DNA from: Hyphomonadaceae bacterium
Lineage (GTDB): Bacteria; Pseudomonadota; Alphaproteobacteria; Caulobacterales; Aquidulcibacteraceae
Reading direction: 5' to 3'
Assembly (NCBI GenBank): GCA_009773395.1
Contig: WRPI01000003.1
Coordinates: forward strand, 62,001 to 126,000
DNA length: 64,000 nucleotides
A model generated the notes under the pieces. That model searched no databases. It saw only the letters and a list, made by a program, of their open reading frames with translations, and was not told the origin of the DNA. Positions 37,423 to 45,550 of this stretch are shown here, piece by piece; position 1 is the first letter of the stretch; every line of letters begins with the position of its first letter. A program made the translations under genes and the position numbers.

Positions 37423-37465
37423 CTAGCGCGGGCGTTTAGTGATAACTAAACGCAAACCGCGCTAG
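37423..37465. repeat. Palindrome 2 between hdaA and purM
   Basis: CTAGCGCGG-GCGTTTAGT-gata-ACTAAACGC-aaa-CCGCGCTAG: two perfect 9-bp arm pairs with a 4-nt loop and a 3-nt bulge. The hairpin should be very stable. Only 14 bp separate it from palindrome 1, so the two may form one bipartite mobile palindromic element. Confidence 0.75.
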
Positions 37466-37557
37466 ATGTAAAATCGACGCTTTTGAAGCGATTGTAAATA
37501 CCACTTTGCTGAAACAATTACTTGCACCTTGGAACCAAAACAAATAGCGCAATTGGC

Positions 37558-38601
37558 ATGACAGACCAAGACAAAACAATTCGCCCAAATGGCCTAACTT
37601 ATAAAAATGCGGGCGTTGATATTGACGCGGGTGATGAATTGGTGCGCCGCATTTCGCCTTTGGCAAAAGCAACCAATCGCGCTGGTGTTATGGGTGGCTT
37701 GGGGGGTTTTGGCGGGCTTTTCGATTTGAAGGCCGCAGGATTTATTGACCCGATTTTGGTGTCTGGCACAGATGGCGTTGGCACCAAACTTGAGATTGCG
37801 ATTGAAACTGGTATTCACTCCTTCATCGGCCAAGATTTGGTGGCCATGTGCGTTAATGATGTGTTGGCGCAAGGCGCGCAGCCATTGTTTTTCCTTGATT
37901 ATTTTGCTTGTTCCAAGCTCGATTTAGACGTCGCCACTGCTGTAGTTGCGGGCATTGCAGACGGTTGTAAATTGGCCGATTGCGCACTTATTGGCGGCGA
38001 AACCGCCGAAATGCCTGGCATGTATGAGGCTAACAAATATGATTTGGCAGGGTTTTGCGTCGCCGCCGCCGAACGTGATGCACTGTTACCGCGCCATGTT
38101 GCTATGCGCGCCGGCGATTTATTGATTGGCATTCCGTCAAGCGGGCCACATTCCAATGGCTACAGTTTGATACGCAAAATTGTTGCTTTGTCAGGGCTAG
38201 CTTGGAGTGCTCCTTGCCCTTGGAACAAAGAGATAGCTTTGGCCGAAGCCTTGCTGATACCAACAAAAATATATGTGAAAAGCGTTGTGCCCCTTATCAA
38301 AGCTGGCCTTATCAAAGGCCTAGCCCATATCACTGGTGGTGGTTTGACCGAAAACACACCGCGTATGTTGCCAGATCATTTAGTGCCGCAATATGATTAT
38401 GAAGCACTTGAATTGCCGCCTGTATTTCGGTGGCTTCAGGAAACTGGCGGCGTTGCGCTTAGTGAAATGCACCGCACTTTTAATTGCGGTATCGGCATGG
38501 TTTTATGTATCGCGCCTGAAAATTTTAATGAAGTTTCACACCGTTTGATCGTTGACTGCGGCGATGAAGCCATTGTTATTGGGCAATTGGCAGCAAAATG
38601 A
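37558..38601 (+). CDS. purM: Phosphoribosylformylglycinamidine cyclo-ligase
   Basis: AIR synthetase, fifth step of purine synthesis. Markers are LTYKNAGVDIDAGDELV, VSGTDGVGTKL, the QDLVAMCVNDVLAQGAQPLF stretch and GLIKGLAHITGGGLTEN. ATG 37558 gives 347 residues, the family size; the frame extends 12 codons upstream without support. purN begins in an ATGA overlap, the standard purMN pair. Divergent from hdaA. Confidence 0.96.
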   Translation: MTDQDKTIRPNGLTYKNAGVDIDAGDELVRRISPLAKATNRAGVMGGLGGFGGLFDLKAAGFIDPILVSGTDGVGTKLEIAIETGIHSFIGQDLVAMCVNDVLAQGAQPLFFLDYFACSKLDLDVATAVVAGIADGCKLADCALIGGETAEMPGMYEANKYDLAGFCVAAAERDALLPRHVAMRAGDLLIGIPSSGPHSNGYSLIRKIVALSGLAWSAPCPWNKEIALAEALLIPTKIYVKSVVPLIKAGLIKGLAHITGGGLTENTPRMLPDHLVPQYDYEALELPPVFRWLQETGGVALSEMHRTFNCGIGMVLCIAPENFNEVSHRLIVDCGDEAIVIGQLAAK

Positions 38602-39191
38602 ACGCCAAAAAGCGAAAAATCAAGGTCGTGATTCTGGCTTCGGGGTCCGGCAGCAATTTTGGCGCGCTGATTGATTATGCGCAAAACCATGACGCAAATT
38701 ATGAAATCGTCGGCCTCATCGTAAATGTCCCAAATGTGTTTGCATTAAGCCGCGCCCAAAATCACAATATCCCTGCTATGACCATTGATCACACATTATT
38801 TGTAGCGCGAACAGAATTTGAAATTGAGCTACAAAAGACGCTGGAAGAAATGGGCGCAGAATTGGTGGTTTGTGCGGGCTTTATGCGGATTTTGGGTGGT
38901 GGGTTTGTGGCCAAATGGGAAGGACGAATAATCAATATCCACCCCTCGCTTTTGCCTAAATATAAAGGCCTTCGCACCCATGAACGCGCAATTGCTGCGG
39001 GTGATAAAGAAGGCGGCTGCACAGTGCATTTTGTCAATGCCGGTGTCGATGAAGGCGAAATAATTGCCCAAGTGAAAGTGCCGATTTTACTAGACGACGA
39101 TGCCAATTCGCTGGCGGCGCGAGTTTTGATAGAGGAGCATTTGCTTTATCCAAAATGCGTGGACAAAATTGCACTCGGTTTGCGCAACTAG
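38598..39191 (+). CDS. purN: Phosphoribosylglycinamide formyltransferase
   Basis: Formyl-THF-dependent GAR transformylase, third step of purine synthesis. The nucleotide-binding loop ASGSGSNFGAL and the catalytic Asn113 and His115 in INIHPSLLPKYKG, with Asp151 in VDEGEIIAQ, are intact. 197 residues, overlapping purM by 4 bp. It converges with fabD with a 1-bp spacer. Confidence 0.96.
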   Translation: MNAKKRKIKVVILASGSGSNFGALIDYAQNHDANYEIVGLIVNVPNVFALSRAQNHNIPAMTIDHTLFVARTEFEIELQKTLEEMGAELVVCAGFMRILGGGFVAKWEGRIINIHPSLLPKYKGLRTHERAIAAGDKEGGCTVHFVNAGVDEGEIIAQVKVPILLDDDANSLAARVLIEEHLLYPKCVDKIALGLRN

Positions 39192-39192
39192 C

Positions 39193-40119
39193 TTAATAAT
39201 TTCTCATATCATCAATTGAGCAAATCGAAATGTGCTGGCCTTCGGCAAAAATCCGTTTGGACATACCAGTTAATACTGCGCTTGAACCAATTTCAACAAA
39301 TTTCGACACGCCCAATTTTCCAAACATTTCAATGGTTTCACGCCAACGAACTCGCCCAGTAACTTGTTCAACCAAAAGCGATTTTATGATTGCGACGTCT
39401 TGAGTGGGCTCCAGAGAAATATTTGGCACGAGCGGCACGACGGGGCTTTGCATTGCCACACCATCCAAAGCTGCGCGCATTTCATCGGCGGCTGGTGCCA
39501 TCAAAGGGCAGTGAAAAGGCGCTGAAACTGCAAGCGGAATCGCGCGCGCACCCATTGCTTTGGCGGCTTCAATTGCGGCATCAACCGCAGCTTTTTCGCC
39601 CGAAATCACGACATTGCCATTATTATTATCATTGGCGACCACGCAAATCCCATGTTTTGCGCCTTCCAATGCCGCAGTTTCGGCAAGTGCAATATCAACT
39701 TTGGGGCCAATAAGTGACGCCATAGCCCCCTCTCCAGCTTTAACCGCACGTTGCATTGCTTGGCCACGCAGTTTTAGGAGCTTTGCGCAATCGGACAAAG
39801 TGAATGCGCGCGCTGCAGTTAGTGCCGTATATTCGCCCAGCGAATGCCCGGCAACGTAAGCCGCTTTGGCAATATCAAAGCCAAGTTCGGCTTCGAAAAC
39901 CCGTAAGAGCGCAATTGATGCCGCCATAATTGCGGGCTGGGCATTTTCGGTAAGAGTGAGTGTTTCGATAGGGCCTTCAAACATAAGGCCAGAGAGGTTT
40001 TGACCTAGTGCCTCATCAACTTCGGCAAAAATGGCTTTGGCGATTGGAAATTCGTTTGCAAGCGCTTGCCCCATGCCAACCGCTTGCGACCCTTGTCCAG
40101 GAAATTGTAATATTATCAT
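39193..40119 (-). CDS. fabD: Malonyl-CoA:ACP transacylase
   Basis: Loads malonate onto acyl carrier protein for fatty-acid synthesis. The sequence begins FPGQGSQAVGMGQ; the nucleophile is Ser93 in GHSLGEY and the catalytic His lies in APFHCPLM. 308 residues, normal. In most Alphaproteobacteria fabD clusters with fabG and acpP near the rpsF operon; here it stands alone beside purN, pointing to rearrangement. Confidence 0.95.
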   Translation of the reverse strand: MIILQFPGQGSQAVGMGQALANEFPIAKAIFAEVDEALGQNLSGLMFEGPIETLTLTENAQPAIMAASIALLRVFEAELGFDIAKAAYVAGHSLGEYTALTAARAFTLSDCAKLLKLRGQAMQRAVKAGEGAMASLIGPKVDIALAETAALEGAKHGICVVANDNNNGNVVISGEKAAVDAAIEAAKAMGARAIPLAVSAPFHCPLMAPAADEMRAALDGVAMQSPVVPLVPNISLEPTQDVAIIKSLLVEQVTGRVRWRETIEMFGKLGVSKFVEIGSSAVLTGMSKRIFAEGQHISICSIDDMRNY

Positions 40120-40294
40120 GGATTGGAATTAGTGGTTTGGGGCAAAAAGGGCAAGGGGAAAAAGCCATTGCGATTTTTGTAATATATCGAAAAAATAGTG
40201 GAGAATGAAGATTGCATTATGCAGATACGAGTATAGGCTCTATTTTTTCTTGGAAAATAACTGACTTTTGCGTAAAGTTGTTAGGTGAGCTTAA

Positions 40295-40792
40295 ATGAAA
40301 GCAAAGATTCTTAAACTGGCCTTTTTGTGTACGATTTTATCATCTGCCCCACAAGCATCGGCACAAAATGTTGAAGGGCAAATAGTTACCACAATCTTGA
40401 ACTACGCGTGGTCGAGGCCAGAAAATTGCAACGACGGCAATGCTAGTGAAGTTGGATTAGGATATGCCATCGCACATCAAGACCAATTTCTTGGCAAATG
40501 CATAAAAACCAAGGGGTATTACTCTGAGCACGCCCTATTAACTGACATTGAAGATATTGATGCTCGTTATCACTCTTCTAGCCCGTTTTTAGCCGCGCGC
40601 AGAATTGGCGTATTAGGAAAAAAAGAATTTTTGGACGAATTGCGTTATCATGACGCGCAAGAGAAAATTGAAATTATAGGAAAAGTCAGAACTTGTGAGA
40701 AATTGGCGGTTAATTTTGACGGTTTCTCAACGGACAACTATTGCCATCATGCTCGCGGACCCATCATCTTAATGGCCTCATATTCATGGTAA
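40295..40792 (+). CDS. Secreted hypothetical protein
   Basis: 165 residues with a clear signal peptide (KLAFLCTILSSAPQASAQ, cleavage after ASA). The mature part has at least four cysteines (ENCNDG, GKCIKT, RTCEKL, DNYCHH), suggesting disulfides in the periplasm, and charged central helices. No family recognised. It stands alone in front of the parDE pair; the upstream 175 bp contain no gene. Confidence 0.7.
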   Translation: MKAKILKLAFLCTILSSAPQASAQNVEGQIVTTILNYAWSRPENCNDGNASEVGLGYAIAHQDQFLGKCIKTKGYYSEHALLTDIEDIDARYHSSSPFLAARRIGVLGKKEFLDELRYHDAQEKIEIIGKVRTCEKLAVNFDGFSTDNYCHHARGPIILMASYSW

Positions 40793-40834
40793 AAAGTTGT
40801 TTGCTTGATTTGATTTGCAATTTTTGCCCAAATC

Positions 40835-40864
40835 ATGTATGCATTATGCACATAATTCATACAT
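40835..40864. promoter_or_regulatory. Operator palindrome of the parDE module
   Basis: A 30-bp inverted repeat with outer arms ATGTATG / CATACAT and inner arms ATTATG / CATAAT: 13 of 15 positions per half-site are complementary. It ends 16 bp before the parD ATG. Ribbon-helix-helix antitoxins of the ParD type bind such palindromes to repress their own operon, so this is the predicted operator and marks the promoter. Confidence 0.75.
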
Positions 40865-40880
40865 AAAAGAGGCAAATACC

Positions 40881-41180
40881 ATGAATATTAATTTTCCACC
40901 CGTTGATGAAAAATTCATCAAATCCAAAATTGAAAATGGTTATTATTCCAATGCGACCGAGCTAGTGCGTGATGCGGTGCGGCGACTGCGTGAAAAGGAT
41001 GCTTCGTTGACAAGCGATAATTCAGCCATACACGACGCTTGGTTTCGCGAAGAAGTGGTTAAAGGAATAGCGCAAGCAGACGAACCCGATGCAATTTGGC
41101 TAGGTCACGAGGAAGTGAAGGCGAAAATCTCGTCAAAAAAAGCCGAATTATTGTCGTCACTTAATGTGGAAGCAGCTTGA
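40881..41180 (+). CDS. parD: ParD-type antitoxin
   Basis: 99 residues from ATG 40881 (AGAGG site upstream). A short ribbon-helix-helix region has the type II antitoxin pattern VDEKFIKSKIENGYYSNATE followed by LVRDAVRRLRE, then a disordered acidic C-terminus that would wrap the toxin. The stop overlaps the toxin start by 4 bp and an operator palindrome precedes the gene, both classic toxin-antitoxin features. The longer frame upstream runs through the operator and is not coding. Confidence 0.88.
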   Translation: MNINFPPVDEKFIKSKIENGYYSNATELVRDAVRRLREKDASLTSDNSAIHDAWFREEVVKGIAQADEPDAIWLGHEEVKAKISSKKAELLSSLNVEAA

Positions 41181-41461
41181 AAATTCTTTGGCTCGAAAGC
41201 GCTTATCTCGATTTAATAGGTCAGATTGATTTCATCGCCACCCAAAACCCAAATGCTGCGATTGGACAATTAGAGGTCATTGAAAACGCGGTGGATAACC
41301 TTTCCCATTTTCCAGAAATTGGTCGACCCCGCCGAGTGGCCTCCACTCGCGAACTGATTATTCAAAGTTCACCATTGATTGTGGTTTATCGCTATAAGCC
41401 GCGCAAAAAAGTCGTGCAAATAATTCGTGTTCTGCATGGCAAGCAAAACTATCCCAAATAA
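41177..41461 (+). CDS. parE: ParE/RelE-type toxin
   Basis: 94 residues of the RelE/ParE superfamily: LWLESAYLDLIGQIDFIA near the N-terminus, NLSHFPEIGRPRR in the centre and the C-terminal RVLHGKQNYP characteristic of ParE-like proteins. ParE members poison DNA gyrase while RelE members cleave mRNA; motif similarity favours ParE. Starts at TTG 41177 inside the parD stop (TTGA), a weak start that would keep toxin below antitoxin. The 3' end overlaps the convergent PPK2 gene by 13 bp. Confidence 0.88.
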   Translation: MKILWLESAYLDLIGQIDFIATQNPNAAIGQLEVIENAVDNLSHFPEIGRPRRVASTRELIIQSSPLIVVYRYKPRKKVVQIIRVLHGKQNYPK

Positions 41462-42294
41462 TCAGCTTTCCCCAATTCCGCTTCATAAAGCCGTCTAATT
41501 TCTTCTAAATCTTCGCTGGTTTTTGGCGGGGCAATTTTAAGCTCTTCCAATGCTGCCACTATAATTTCAGAAATCACCAAATCGCGATAATATTTTTTAT
41601 TGGCGGGAATTATAAACCACGGCGCTTTTTGGGCGCTACATTTGTTTAGCATATCTTCAAAAGCGGCCTCATAATCAGCCCATAATGCACGTTCTGCATA
41701 GTCGCCCGCCGATAATTTCCAATGCTTGGTTTCGTCCTCAAGCCGCGCGCCAAAACGCTCTAACTGCTCATCCTTGCTGATATGCAGGAAGAATTTCAAA
41801 ATATGCGTGTTGTTTGATGTCAATAATCGTTCAAATTCATTGATTTGTTCGTAGCGGGTTTTGTTGATTTCTTCGGGCTCAAAACCATGCACCCGCACCA
41901 CCAAAACTTGCTCATAATGACTGCGATTAAACACCACTATTTCGCCTTTTGCGGGGGCTTGGGCATGAACTCGCCACAAGAAATCATGATCGGCTTCAAT
42001 AGGTGTCGGCACTTTGAAAGAGGCGATGCGGCAACCTGCCGAATTAAGCGGGCCAAAAATATTCTCAATCACGCCATCTTTGCCACCACCATCAATAGCC
42101 TGCAAAACCACTAGAACTGATTGTTTATGCTCGGCCCAAAGCGCTTCTTGTAGGACTTTCAATTTTTCAAGGTTTTGCGCGGTTTGCGCGAGTGCGGCTT
42201 CTTTGTTTGGCGCTTCGCCTTTTGGTTCCGCGTCGTCGCTCGTCAGTTTAATTTTTTGATTTGGCTTAACGAGATATTTTTTATCAAAGTCCAT
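41449..42294 (-). CDS. ppk2: Polyphosphate kinase 2 family protein
   Basis: Uses polyphosphate to phosphorylate nucleoside mono- or diphosphates. P-loop QAIDGGGKDGVIENIFG, lid/Walker B region FNRSHYEQVLVVRVHG and the tail NKKYYRDLVISEII are typical of the single-domain PPK2 enzymes, most like the AMP/ADP-phosphorylating class. 281 residues. Whether it uses AMP, ADP or GDP cannot be read. It complements PPK1 and Ppx 5 kb away. Its promoter region abuts a long palindromic repeat. Confidence 0.92.
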   Translation of the reverse strand: MDFDKKYLVKPNQKIKLTSDDAEPKGEAPNKEAALAQTAQNLEKLKVLQEALWAEHKQSVLVVLQAIDGGGKDGVIENIFGPLNSAGCRIASFKVPTPIEADHDFLWRVHAQAPAKGEIVVFNRSHYEQVLVVRVHGFEPEEINKTRYEQINEFERLLTSNNTHILKFFLHISKDEQLERFGARLEDETKHWKLSAGDYAERALWADYEAAFEDMLNKCSAQKAPWFIIPANKKYYRDLVISEIIVAALEELKIAPPKTSEDLEEIRRLYEAELGKADYLG

Positions 42295-42310
42295 TGCGCG
42301 TTTCCCGAAC

Positions 42311-42474
42311 TAGAGCGCCAAATGTCCAAGTTGCACCGTTTTGCCGCGCCCTTTTGCACCATTTTTGGCAACAAATATTTAGCTAATACTCCAGTATTAG
42401 CCGCATATTTGTCACCAAAACTGGCACAAAATTGCTGCGCCAAATTCGTGCAGCCTTGAACATTGGGCACTCTA
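42311..42474. repeat. Long palindromic mosaic repeat, copy 1
   Basis: A 164-bp imperfect palindrome. Outer arms (TAGAGCGCCAAATGTCCAAG against CTTGAACATTGGGCACTCTA), middle arms around CTTTTGCACCATTTT / AAAACTGGCACAAAATTG, and a core centred on GCTAATACTccAGTATTAGC all pair. The same sequence recurs at 47331-47536. It lies between the divergent ppk2 and DUF4173 genes, so it occupies both promoters' space. Confidence 0.85.
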
Positions 42475-42568
42475 AATTATTTTTTGCCGCAAAGATAACA
42501 AAAAATCGCCCCATTGCGATCATGCTTTCACCATCTTTGGCTTCGAAACTAAACAAAAGGGGTTAAAC

Positions 42569-44056
42569 ATGCAAATCAAGCAGACAATTGGACAATTTAC
42601 GGCTGCTCGGAGCGCAACTTCGATAAAATTATTCGCCACCGTATTTTTCGTTTTGCTAGCCAATTATTTATTCTTCCAAAGCCCAATTGGTTCAACAATC
42701 GGGCTTTTTTGTATATTGCTATTGGCGGCGATTTGGTATTTTCAGCCGCTCAAACACGGTGTGAGCCGTAGGAGATTAGCTGCAATCGGAGCGCTTTTGG
42801 CCGCCGCATCAATGATTGAGGCAGCACATTGGATGCAATTCGCGGTGTTCACCGTCCTAACCACAATATTGGCATTACTACCAAAACTGCCAAGGACAAT
42901 AGAAGCGCCAAAGTTGTTAATGGCGGTGTTGGGTTATTTTCTTAAATTTTGGCTACGAATCGGTACCGATTTATCAAGAATAAGTAAAATCAAAGCCCAC
43001 GCCCCAACAAAATTTAGCGGCGCAAGAGTTTTGGGAACTATATTCCTGCCAATTATTACTTGCGCGATTTTTGCATATTTATTCTATTTGGCGAATCCAA
43101 TCATTTCGGACTTTTTGAACAAATTAGATTTGACCAGAGTATTCGAGTTTTTCTCTATTCAAAGATTGCTATTTAGCGCATTTGTTATGCTTGGCACTTG
43201 GGCGCTGATAAGGCCGCATATTAATAACAAAATACCAATCGTAAAGGCGAGTGTGATAAGTTCGGACAAACCGTTCTATGATTTTCTATTTAACCAAAAT
43301 GCCGTTTTATTGTCGCTTGCACTCCTCAATTGCATTTTTGCTTTTCAAAATACGCTAGATGTTTATTTTCTTTGGAGCGGCGCTGAGCTGCCAAAGGGAG
43401 TGAGCCATGCACAATACGCGCATCGCGGCGCATATCCGCTTATATTAACAGCACTTTTGGCGGCGGCATTCGTTTTATTTGCCCTTAAAAACAAAGAAAA
43501 TAACACCCGTAATGCGCAAATTCATACTTTGATTTATATTTGGATTTGCCAAAATATCTTCTTGGTTGCATCCAGCATTTTACGAACAATTGAATATATT
43601 AAAGTCTATTCGCTTACTGAAATGCGCATTGCGGCGATAATTTGGATGGGCTTGGTTGCAATTGGCCTTGGTTTGATAATCGTCAAAATCCTTTTGCGAA
43701 AATCCAAGGCGTGGTTAGTGAACGCCAATAGCTTCAGCCTTGCCGCAGTCATTTTAGTCTCATGCTTTGTTAATTTTGGCTCGATTATTTCATGGGCGAA
43801 TGTTCAAAACTGCCGTCAATTAGGCGGCAATGGCAATGAGCTCGATATAACATATTTAGCAAGCCTTGGGCCTTCATCCTTGCCAGCGCTAATTTGGGCT
43901 AAAGCCCATGCCCACGACAACGAAGTATTTGCCAATGCACTTGGCCAAACCATTACAATACTTGATGCAGAGCTAAGATTAAACGTCGGAGATTGGCGGT
44001 CAATCACATTTCGCCAATATCGGCTCTCTAATGAGGTGGGGCATTTAAGTCAATAA
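42569..44056 (+). CDS. DUF4173/DUF4153-like polytopic membrane protein
   Basis: 495 residues with about a dozen hydrophobic segments. The stretch DVYFLWSGAELPKGVSHAQY and the following AHRGAYPLIL, then RTIEYIKVYSLTEMRIAAII, are the hallmarks of the DUF4173 family. The C-terminal 100 residues are probably soluble. Function unknown. It is flanked on the left by palindromic repeat copy 1 and converges with the sterol-desaturase-like gene. Confidence 0.85.
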   Translation: MQIKQTIGQFTAARSATSIKLFATVFFVLLANYLFFQSPIGSTIGLFCILLLAAIWYFQPLKHGVSRRRLAAIGALLAAASMIEAAHWMQFAVFTVLTTILALLPKLPRTIEAPKLLMAVLGYFLKFWLRIGTDLSRISKIKAHAPTKFSGARVLGTIFLPIITCAIFAYLFYLANPIISDFLNKLDLTRVFEFFSIQRLLFSAFVMLGTWALIRPHINNKIPIVKASVISSDKPFYDFLFNQNAVLLSLALLNCIFAFQNTLDVYFLWSGAELPKGVSHAQYAHRGAYPLILTALLAAAFVLFALKNKENNTRNAQIHTLIYIWICQNIFLVASSILRTIEYIKVYSLTEMRIAAIIWMGLVAIGLGLIIVKILLRKSKAWLVNANSFSLAAVILVSCFVNFGSIISWANVQNCRQLGGNGNELDITYLASLGPSSLPALIWAKAHAHDNEVFANALGQTITILDAELRLNVGDWRSITFRQYRLSNEVGHLSQ

Positions 44057-44063
44057 GACATGT

Positions 44064-44981
44064 CTATTCCGCAGCCGGTTTCGCCGCAAGCCATTCCGCT
44101 TTGATTTTGGCGGTGGTTTTGCGGCTGCCATCTTCGCTCCAACCGGGTGGGCCGAATAAATAACCGAGGACGGCTTGGGGTGACTTGGCTTGTAACACGT
44201 CTTTCAAAATGCCTTGCCATTCATGAAAGGCGATGCGGATAGGATTGAAAGTCCCGAGGTTTGAAATAATGCCATAATCGGGCTTTTCGGCCTTGTCTTC
44301 TTCAATAAATGTTCCGAACATTCTATCCCAAATTATCAACACACCAGCATAGTTTTTGTCCAAATATTTTGGGTTGGTTGCGTGATGGACACGGTGATGG
44401 CTTGGGGTATTAAAGAAAAGCTCAAACCAGCCCATTTTGTCGATTGCTTCGGTATGAATCCAAAATTGATAGACCAAACTTATGCCCGAAAACAAGAATA
44501 TTATCGCAGGGTGAATGCCAAGCCACGCCATAGGCAGCCAAAAAATAAAACCACCCGCAAGATTACCAGTCCAAGTTTGCCGCAGCGCCGTCGATAAATT
44601 GTAATATTGCGATGAATGATGGATTATATGGCTGGCCCAAAAATAGCGTCGTTCATGGCCAATGCGGTGGAACCAATAATAAGTCATATCTTCCAAGAAA
44701 AAGCACAAAACAAACACCCATGGCCCAGTGCCAAGTTCGAAAATGCGATGTTCATAACAAAAAATATAAGCGCCAAGAATGATAAGATTTAGCGGCAATT
44801 TCACGATTTGGCTGCCAAACCCCATTAATAGGCTTGCGGTAGTATCTTTGGCTTCATAATTTATTGGGTTTTCGGCATTTCTGCGGCGCGCTAAAAACAT
44901 TTCTATTATGATGAGCAACGCAAAAAGTGGCGTCGCCATGCCGACTACATCGGGCAAATTGATTTGGAGATAATCTTTCAT
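44064..44981 (-). CDS. Sterol desaturase / fatty acid hydroxylase family protein
   Basis: Integral-membrane di-iron oxygenase of 305 residues. The histidine clusters HRIGHE, ASHIIHHSSQYYNLS and HHRVHHATN fit the superfamily's metal site, spaced between hydrophobic segments. FPLNYA-type carotenoid hydroxylase signals are absent. The product could modify a lipid, hopanoid or carotenoid; the substrate is not deducible. The start overlaps the upstream small gene by 4 bp, so both are one unit. Confidence 0.9.
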   Translation of the reverse strand: MKDYLQINLPDVVGMATPLFALLIIIEMFLARRRNAENPINYEAKDTTASLLMGFGSQIVKLPLNLIILGAYIFCYEHRIFELGTGPWVFVLCFFLEDMTYYWFHRIGHERRYFWASHIIHHSSQYYNLSTALRQTWTGNLAGGFIFWLPMAWLGIHPAIIFLFSGISLVYQFWIHTEAIDKMGWFELFFNTPSHHRVHHATNPKYLDKNYAGVLIIWDRMFGTFIEEDKAEKPDYGIISNLGTFNPIRIAFHEWQGILKDVLQAKSPQAVLGYLFGPPGWSEDGSRKTTAKIKAEWLAAKPAAE

Positions 44982-45376
44982 GCCGCTGCCCCCAATGCTA
45001 TTACGCCCGCGATTTCATTGATGTCATTTTCTGCGAATTTGGACGTAAATCGCGGAAAGCCAATGTCATTTACGTCAATCACGATTTCATTATTATTGAC
45101 GCTTATTTGTTTGGGCGAAATTTCTCTTAGCGATAATTCATCACCAAGCGATTTCAATAAAAAATAATGCGCGTCCGAAGTTGCCAACAAAGCAACAGAT
45201 TTATTGTGATTAAGCCAATATCTTTTAATCGCCTTACTTGGCTCACGCGTAGCAAGTTCACGCTCCAAATCAGCCTCGCTAATCAAGCGGTTTTTTGAAA
45301 AGCCCAAAATAAAACCCATGCCACAAATGGCAATAAGACCCGCAACGTCAATCGCAATTTGCCCCCACAAACTCAT
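44978..45376 (-). CDS. Small membrane-anchored hypothetical protein
   Basis: 132 residues with one N-terminal transmembrane helix (IDVAGLIAICGMGFILGF) and a soluble part containing ISEADLERELATREPSKAIK and a beta-rich region. No family recognised. It is translated just ahead of the sterol-desaturase-like enzyme with a 4-bp overlap and may be its accessory protein; this is inferred from coupling only. Confidence 0.65.
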   Translation of the reverse strand: MSLWGQIAIDVAGLIAICGMGFILGFSKNRLISEADLERELATREPSKAIKRYWLNHNKSVALLATSDAHYFLLKSLGDELSLREISPKQISVNNNEIVIDVNDIGFPRFTSKFAENDINEIAGVIALGAAA

Positions 45377-45550
45377 TTTGCATTCCTTTGTATTTATGAA
45401 GCAAGCTACTCCCGCTTCATCGCTTCGGCAAGTAGTTACTCTGTCGCATTTGGATATTCATTTCAATTATTGAGAATTATCGGTTTTGGCGTGGTTGCTA
45501 AAACTAAAAATGAATGGCAAGCTTACATTTCTTATGGTGGGGATTGGTTA

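Noticed and set aside
42243-42470. Minus-strand frame inside repeat copy 1 sharing a peptide with the frame at 47338-47529
   Set aside because: The shared peptide arises because both lie in the same palindromic repeat. Both strands of a palindrome give similar frames, there is no ribosome-binding site, and copy 2's frame holds the 42-bp insert.
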